Positions 5,380-9,714 of a DNA stretch of 9,714 bases are shown piece after piece. The notes beneath the pieces are model-generated. The model made no database searches. It was not told the origin of the DNA and saw only the letters and a program-made list of their open reading frames with translations. The stretch is taken from NCBI GenBank assembly GCA_026785815.1, contig JAJAZH010000213.1, forward strand, positions 1 to 9,714, read 5' to 3'. This DNA is from Ramlibacter sp. (lineage in GTDB: Bacteria > Pseudomonadota > Gammaproteobacteria > Burkholderiales > Burkholderiaceae_C). Numbering within the stretch: the stretch's first letter is position 1; every line of letters starts with the position of its first letter. The position numbers and the translations under genes are program-made.

Positions 5380-6663
5380 TCAGCGGACCGGCGCCGGTTG
5401 CTTCGGCTGGTCGCCGCCGAACAGCTTGCCCAGCGTGGCCCCGATGCCGGCGCCGATCGCAGTGCCGATGCCCGGAAGAATGACGGTGCCAATCGCCGCG
5501 CCGGCGGCCGCGCCCGCAACCGCGGTTTTTTCGACCGTCACCTGCGGCTTCTGCAAGGGTCCCGAAATTTTGAGCGGCACGCCGACCAGCCCGCCGACCA
5601 GATCGACCGTGAGCGCGCCATCGATCCGGCGATTGGCAATGGTGCCGGCGCCGCGCGCGCTGAATGTCTCGCCCTTGGCCTCGAGGCCGGTATAGCGGAC
5701 CACGATGCCGTCCGCCGTGTTCTGGGTGTCCATCTGTCCGGTCAGGGACAGCAGCGCGGTCTGGCCGGCGCGGTCCTGGCCGAAGCTGCGGATCGCCTTG
5801 TCGACGTCGATGTGCAGCAGCCTGGGCGACGCCACCGAGAAGCTGGTGCGGGTCTGGAGCGAGCGGGCCAGCTCGCCGATATCTTTCCCCCTAGCGCTCA
5901 GTTCGGTGACTCCGCTGGCCTGGCCGTGGACGGCGGAATTGCGTTTGAAGCTCGACATCGCCGCGCCGACATCGACATTGCGGGGCGCCAGCTTGCCGGC
6001 CAGCACCATCGCGCCGTCCGGGCCGGTCTTGAGCGTGATCTGGCCATTGGCGGTGCCGCCCCCCAATTGCAGTTCCACCCGCCAGCGATCGTCGCCATCG
6101 GGCGTCAAGGCCAGCCGGGTCGCGGGTCGAGCGCCAGAGCGCACGACTTCGGCGCCCTGCAACTGCCAGTCCGGACCGAACCGCGCGCTGCCTTCGAACT
6201 CCAGAGGTGTTCCATGGCGGGTGACCCAGACCAGGTCACGAAAGCTCACGCGAGACACCTGCAGCGGCGGCCCGGCGGTGTCCGGGGCGGCCGGTTGCAG
6301 CCGCAGCGCGCGCAGCGACAGCTGAGGCAGCACGGCGCCGTCGATCTGCACTTCGCCCAGCTCGACCCGGCCCCTCAGAAGCGCCATCAGTTCGGGTCTG
6401 GCGACCAGCCGCTGGAACCGGATCGGCTGCGGCTGGACGGTGGCCGCCTGCTCGATGACGAGCTCGCCCTGCGGCCAGAGCCGCAGTTGGGCCGAGGCGA
6501 CCGTCACCTTGACGCCCAGCCGGGCTTCGGCCTGCGCCCGGATCCGTTCGGTCAGTTCGACATCGGACGGCACCAGCTTCCAGTAACCGAAAGCGATTGC
6601 GCCGACCACCGCAACCCCCAGGATGGCAGTTGCCAGCAACGTCAGGCGAACGGCAGCTTTCAT
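5380..6663 (-). CDS. AsmA-family protein with glycine-zipper C-terminus
   Basis: This 427-aa protein is anchored in the inner membrane by one N-terminal helix (about residues 5-27), with the rest in the periplasm. The post-anchor sequence is AsmA-like: VELTERIRAQAEARLGVKVT (35-54), then LWPQGELVIEQAATVQP and an LGEVQIDGAVLPQLSL strand pattern. The C-terminal half has the AsmA hallmarks LSLTGQMDTQNTADGIVVRY, GALTVDLVGGL and ISGPLQKPQVTVEKT. AsmA-type proteins are thought to be bridge-like lipid-transfer proteins between the two membranes, but this one is short compared with E. coli AsmA (about 617 aa). Residues 381-417 form a glycine zipper (repeated GxxxG such as IGTAIGAGIGATLG) that could insert in a membrane. 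It lies 64 bp downstream of the metal permease gene on the same strand, so it could be read through from that operon, though a functional link is not evident. No strong Shine-Dalgarno precedes the ATG. Confidence 0.85.
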   Translation of the reverse strand: MKAAVRLTLLATAILGVAVVGAIAFGYWKLVPSDVELTERIRAQAEARLGVKVTVASAQLRLWPQGELVIEQAATVQPQPIRFQRLVARPELMALLRGRVELGEVQIDGAVLPQLSLRALRLQPAAPDTAGPPLQVSRVSFRDLVWVTRHGTPLEFEGSARFGPDWQLQGAEVVRSGARPATRLALTPDGDDRWRVELQLGGGTANGQITLKTGPDGAMVLAGKLAPRNVDVGAAMSSFKRNSAVHGQASGVTELSARGKDIGELARSLQTRTSFSVASPRLLHIDVDKAIRSFGQDRAGQTALLSLTGQMDTQNTADGIVVRYTGLEAKGETFSARGAGTIANRRIDGALTVDLVGGLVGVPLKISGPLQKPQVTVEKTAVAGAAAGAAIGTVILPGIGTAIGAGIGATLGKLFGGDQPKQPAPVR

Positions 6664-6727
6664 GGCCCAACAATAAGTGCGCGCCGCAGCGGGCGCCTGT
6701 AGTCCGGTGCCGTGAAGCGCCGCAGCC

Positions 6728-7498
6728 TCAAGTCGCTTCGGGCGCGGCGGACCGGGTTATCGAATACAGCATCGCGCAAGCCGCCAGCGTCCAGACGATC
6801 ACCGCGCCCGATGGCAGATCGAGCAGGGCCGACAGCGCCAGCCCGAGCGCGAAGCCGGCGGCGCCCAGCGCATAGCCGGTCAGGAACCGCCGCCGTCCAT
6901 CCAGCCGGCGCGTGGCCAGCGCGGGAATGATCAGGCTGGCGAACACCAGGTAGACGCCGACCAGTTGCACCGAGGCGGTGATGGCCAGCGCGAACACCGA
7001 GTAAAAACCGTAACGTCCGAGTCGCCCGATCCAGCCGCGCCAGAGCGCCAGCGAGATCAGCGCCGTGACGGCCGCCAGCCAGAGCAACTGCGTCTTGTTG
7101 ACCCAGAGGATCTGCCCCACCAGCAGCTCCTTCAAGTGCTCGCCCCCCTGCGGGTTGCCGGCCAGCACCAGGATGCCGGCGCAGGCGGCGAGGATGAACA
7201 TGACGCCGATCAACGCTTCCTGCTCCTTCGGCGCGCGTTGCTCCATCCAGGTCAGTACCACCGCGCCAAGCAACGCCGCGGTCACCGCTGCCAGCTGCAC
7301 TGCGATGCCGCCCTGGGGCAGTCCCAGCGCGTCGGCGCAGATCACGCCCAGTCCGGCGATCTGCGCGATCGCCAGGTCGATGAAGACGATCCCACGCTGC
7401 AGCACCTGGCCGCCCAGCGGAACGTGGGTCGCCAGCACCAGCAGCCCGGCCACGAGGGCCGGTCCGAGGATGCCGGCATCGATCACCGACCAGTTCAT
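6728..7498 (-). CDS. Metal (probably zinc) ABC transporter permease, ABC-3 family (ZnuB/MntB type)
   Basis: This 256-aa polytopic inner-membrane protein forms the channel of a divalent-metal ABC importer. It shows about eight hydrophobic segments (roughly 10-28, 36-60, 66-84, 95-113, 135-153, 165-192, 205-225, 229-246), the usual ABC-3 count and length. Family marks include QRGIVFIDLAIAQIAGLGV (34-52), EALIGVMFILAA (94-105), HLKELLVGQILWV (121-133), VGVYLVFASLIIPALAT (180-196) and the closing LPSGAVIVW (228-236). Its ATG overlaps the stop of the substrate-binding protein gene by 4 nt, so the two are translationally coupled. It needs a cytoplasmic ATPase partner, which is not encoded in the window. 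Zinc is favoured over manganese because of the outer-membrane gene at the head of the operon; this is inference. Confidence 0.9.
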   Translation of the reverse strand: MNWSVIDAGILGPALVAGLLVLATHVPLGGQVLQRGIVFIDLAIAQIAGLGVICADALGLPQGGIAVQLAAVTAALLGAVVLTWMEQRAPKEQEALIGVMFILAACAGILVLAGNPQGGEHLKELLVGQILWVNKTQLLWLAAVTALISLALWRGWIGRLGRYGFYSVFALAITASVQLVGVYLVFASLIIPALATRRLDGRRRFLTGYALGAAGFALGLALSALLDLPSGAVIVWTLAACAMLYSITRSAAPEAT

Positions 7499-8412
7499 CG
7501 GGCTGCGGCTGCCAGCAGACGCGTCACCGTGTCGTCGAACAGCCCGAACAGGTCCTTGGCCGCATCGCTGCCGCCGACGGTGAACGGCACTTTCACGACC
7601 GGGATCGAAGCGTTCCGGCTCAGCCAGTCAGAGGCTCGCGAATCCTGGTACGCGGCGTGCAGCACCATCTTCGCCGGCTGCGACTTCAAGGTCGCCAGCA
7701 CGCCTTGCAGGTGCGAGACGGTCGGCTCGACGCCCGGCCGGGCTTCGAGCACCGCCACCTCACGCAGTCCCAGCCAGTCGTACAGATAGGCGAAGCCCTT
7801 GTGCTGCGACGCCACCGGCGTGCCCCGCAGCGGCGCGGCCCTGGCGCTCCAGCGGCCCATCGCCTGCTGCCAGCGCTGCGCGAAGTCAGCCTGGCGCCTG
7901 GCGTACTGCGACGCATTCGACGGGTCGAGCTGCTGGAGCCGGATTGACAGCGCGCTGGCGACGGCCGCAATGTTGCGCGGGTCGGTCTGGATGTGCGGGT
8001 TGCCGGCGGCGTGAACGTCGCCTTGCGAGCGATCGAGCAACGTCGGGATCTCCAGCTTGCGCACGGAGTCGGCGGCTGCGAAGTTGCCCGGCTGGCCCGG
8101 TTGCACCTTGGCATTGCCCGATTGCTGCAGCAAGGCAGGCAGCCAGCCGATCTCGAGTTCGGCGCCGGTGCACACCAGCAAGTCGGCATTGCGCATGCGC
8201 GCGATCAGGCTGGGACGGGCCTGGATCTGGTGCGGGTCCTGCAGCGCCGTCGTCGCGGAAGTGATATCGACAAGGTCGCCGCCGAGCTCCTGCGTGAGCG
8301 CGGCCCATTCCGGTTCGCAGGCGAACACCCGCACCGCGGCACTGGCTGGCAGCGCCAGCAGGGCGAGCGGCAGCAGCAACAGCGCGCCGAAGATTTTCAG
8401 TCGGATCATCAT
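7495..8412 (-). CDS. Metal (probably zinc) ABC transporter periplasmic substrate-binding protein, ZnuA-like
   Basis: This 305-aa cluster A-I binding protein captures the metal in the periplasm and hands it to the permease. A signal peptide is clear: MMIRLK, a Leu-rich core, then ALPASA cut at about residue 26 before AVRVFACEPEW. Likely metal ligands are H61 (LQDPHQIQARPS), H140 (GNPHIQTDP) and H204 (SQHKGFAYL). A C-terminal acidic residue near D257 (AYQDSRASDWL) is a possible fourth. Classical ZnuA has a His/Asp-rich loop, absent here, and DPHxWLDP is NPHIQTDP. Two ATGs stand in tandem (8412 and 8409). The GGAGAG at 8415-8420 is only 2 nt from the first and 5 nt from the second, so the true start may be 8409, with no effect on the mature protein. 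The gene lies 17 nt after the outer-membrane gene's stop and overlaps the permease start by 4 nt, so it is the middle gene of the operon. Confidence 0.9.
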   Translation of the reverse strand: MMIRLKIFGALLLLPLALLALPASAAVRVFACEPEWAALTQELGGDLVDITSATTALQDPHQIQARPSLIARMRNADLLVCTGAELEIGWLPALLQQSGNAKVQPGQPGNFAAADSVRKLEIPTLLDRSQGDVHAAGNPHIQTDPRNIAAVASALSIRLQQLDPSNASQYARRQADFAQRWQQAMGRWSARAAPLRGTPVASQHKGFAYLYDWLGLREVAVLEARPGVEPTVSHLQGVLATLKSQPAKMVLHAAYQDSRASDWLSRNASIPVVKVPFTVGGSDAAKDLFGLFDDTVTRLLAAAAR

Positions 8413-8414
8413 GG

Positions 8415-8420
8415 CTCTCC
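8415..8420 (-). promoter_or_regulatory. Shine-Dalgarno GGAGAG before tandem ATG starts
   Basis: On the minus strand this reads GGAGAG, then CC and ATGATG. Spacing to the second ATG (8409-8407) is closer to optimal than to the first (8412-8410). It sits in the 17-nt gap after the outer-membrane protein stop, so ribosomes can reload or reinitiate here. Confidence 0.6.
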
Positions 8421-8429
8421 AGTGCCGGT

Positions 8430-9714
8430 TCAGAAGCCGTGCGCGCCATGGGCGCCCAGGCTCATCTGGTATTGCAGCAGCAACTGGTTGTCGTTCAGGC
8501 CGAAGCGTGAACGGTCGCGCGCGAGCTGCAAGCGCACCCGCGAAAACTCGCTCGGATTGAACTCCAGCATCAGCGAATTCTTGCGCGGCTTGTAGACCGA
8601 CGACTCCATCAGGTCGGCGTCGTTGACGCGGCCCGAATCGAGCCGTTCGGTGCGGGCGCCGACCCGCCAGCGCGGCATGAACTGGTAGACGGACTGCAGG
8701 TACCAGCCGGACTGGGACGTGCGATGACCGCTGTCGCCTGGATCGGCCGGGTCCGCCACCAGGTCACCGCGTCGGGTGCTGCGCAGGTATTCGCCCTGCA
8801 GCTTGAAGTTGGTCCGCGTCGCATTGCCGTTCGGCGCCCACTTGTAGACAAAATCGCCGATCCAGACCCGGCTGCGGCCGTTGAAGGTGCCGGCGCTGCT
8901 GCCGCCGAAGGCGCCCGAGGTGACCAGGCTCTGGTCGCGCACCTTGGCGTTGAGCATCGACAAACCGGCGCGCCAGCTGTGGCTGGCGCCGATGTCGCCG
9001 CCGGTGTGCACGAACAGGGCGCTCGCGCCAGCGCCGTTGCGAGCGGTGTCGCTGCCAGGGTAGTGGCGGCCGCGTCCGATTTCCGCGCCCGCTTCAAGGA
9101 ACAGGTCGGTCGGCGCGAGCCAGCGCAGTTGCAGTCCGTCGTCGGCGAATTGCGTCCCCAGGAACACCTGGTAGGCCAGCGGTGCATCCGCGAAGTCCCA
9201 GACATGGGCGTGCTGCTGGTTGAGGTAACCGACGCCGGAGAAGAACCGGCCGGCCTTGAGCGACAGCCCGTTGCCGATGCCGGTGGTCTGCACGAAAGCT
9301 TCCTCCACCGAGACCGAGTTGTCGGGTTGCAGCGCGATGTGGGCCTCGCCGCGCAGGAATGGGTCGATGTTCGCCTTGAGCGAGAGTTCGCTCTCCGACA
9401 GGCTGAACCCGCGTCCGGCCGGACCGGCTTCGCTGCCGGCGGGAAGCGCGAAACCCGTCACCGAGTAGTCGGCCGGATCGCGCGTGCTGCGGCCGTAGGT
9501 GCCCGACAGGATCAGCGAGATCGCCGGATTGAAGGCGTTGGCGCCGCCGCCCGCGCGGGCCGCCTGCGCTGCGCCGGTGGCTGCTGGCGCATTGGTCGCG
9601 AACGGGTCGGCCGGCGGCGCTGGCGCGCGGGCCTCGGCAGCTCTCAGCCGCTGCTCGAGGGCCTGCAGGCGCTGCTCGTAAGCGCCGCGAATCGACTCGA
9701 TTTCCTGCCGCAGG
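8430..9714 (-). CDS. Zinc-operon outer-membrane beta-barrel protein with N-terminal coiled coil (partial, N-terminus outside window)
   Basis: The frame is open from the stop at 8430 to the window edge, giving 427 codons without a start; the signal peptide must lie beyond. The N-terminal visible part is a coiled coil (LRQEIESIRGAYEQRLQALE..., about 9625-9713), followed by an Ala/Pro-rich linker. A barrel then begins near NAFNPAISLILSGTYGRSTR (about 9480-9540). The barrel shows alternating amphipathic strands and family phrases such as GFSLSESELSLKANIDPF, LKAGRFFSGVGYLNQQHAHV, LRWLAPTDLFLEAG, WAPNGNATRTNFKLQGEY and QSGWYLQSVYQFMPRWRVG. It ends in MSLGAHGAHGF, with the terminal Phe used for BAM recognition. 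I recognise this as the barrel family found upstream of ZnuA-like genes and often labelled a zinc-regulated TonB-dependent receptor. No plug domain or TonB box is visible in this part, so TonB dependence cannot be confirmed. An apparent start at 9461 is an internal GTG. It probably leads the three-gene metal uptake operon; the promoter is outside the window. Confidence 0.82.
   Translation of the reverse strand, partial: LRQEIESIRGAYEQRLQALEQRLRAAEARAPAPPADPFATNAPAATGAAQAARAGGGANAFNPAISLILSGTYGRSTRDPADYSVTGFALPAGSEAGPAGRGFSLSESELSLKANIDPFLRGEAHIALQPDNSVSVEEAFVQTTGIGNGLSLKAGRFFSGVGYLNQQHAHVWDFADAPLAYQVFLGTQFADDGLQLRWLAPTDLFLEAGAEIGRGRHYPGSDTARNGAGASALFVHTGGDIGASHSWRAGLSMLNAKVRDQSLVTSGAFGGSSAGTFNGRSRVWIGDFVYKWAPNGNATRTNFKLQGEYLRSTRRGDLVADPADPGDSGHRTSQSGWYLQSVYQFMPRWRVGARTERLDSGRVNDADLMESSVYKPRKNSLMLEFNPSEFSRVRLQLARDRSRFGLNDNQLLLQYQMSLGAHGAHGF

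Noticed and set aside
5209..6702. Plus-strand 497-codon open frame opposite the AsmA-like gene
   Set aside because: It starts inside the DUF2868 fusion gene, and the product is Arg/Gln/Gly-rich without a fold signature. The minus strand has a clear membrane anchor and AsmA patterns.
6675..6705. GC-rich inverted repeat in the gap between the permease and AsmA-like genes as an intrinsic terminator
   Set aside because: The stem is short (about 5 bp) and no T-tract follows on the minus strand, so it cannot be told from background GC-rich pairing.
6965..7789. Plus-strand open frames opposite the permease and binding-protein genes
   Set aside because: They are mirror images of strongly supported transporter genes and have no family features.
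9256..9681. Small plus-strand open frames at the end of the window
   Set aside because: They are antisense to the barrel gene, which stays open to the window edge with recognisable family sequence.

Overview
The window is high-GC, densely packed bacterial chromosome. Gene families point to a betaproteobacterium, most likely Burkholderiales. The clues are the DUF2868/DUF3482 protein, the MPNIA-type N-terminal coiled-coil XRE regulator, and the zinc-type outer-membrane barrel / substrate-binding protein / ABC-3 permease set. This assignment is inferred from protein style, not from any marker gene. I see no rRNA, tRNA, CRISPR array, insertion sequence or phage gene.

Layout: (1) 1-449 (+) is a receiver domain, probably the C-terminal end of a hybrid sensor kinase that starts outside the window. 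(2) 453-2173 (-) is a two-gene operon: a UPF0149 (YecA/YgfB-like) protein with a C-terminal SEC-C zinc motif, then a dihydrodipicolinate-synthase-family aldolase/lyase. The two overlap by 4 nt (ATGA). (3) 2233-2673 (+) is an XRE-type regulator transcribed divergently from that operon across a 59-bp intergenic region. (4) 2674-2875 has no intact gene but may hold the decayed 3' end of a Bug/TctC-type solute-binding protein gene. (5) 2876-5329 (+) is a large membrane protein that fuses a DUF2868 module to a GTPase/DUF3482-like module whose nucleotide-binding motifs look lost. (6) 5380-6663 (-) is a short AsmA-family protein with a glycine-zipper C-terminus. (7) 6728-9714 (-) is a metal (probably zinc) uptake operon. 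It runs from an outer-membrane beta-barrel protein (N-terminus outside the window), through a periplasmic substrate-binding protein, to an inner-membrane ABC-3 permease. No ABC ATPase is present in the window.

How the genes work together: the last three genes form one functional unit, with outer-membrane entry, periplasmic capture and inner-membrane translocation of a metal ion. The SEC-C protein and the DapA-family enzyme are translationally coupled, though their functional link is unclear. The most unusual item is the fused DUF2868/pseudo-GTPase protein. I recognise no complete novel multi-gene defence or mobile system here.
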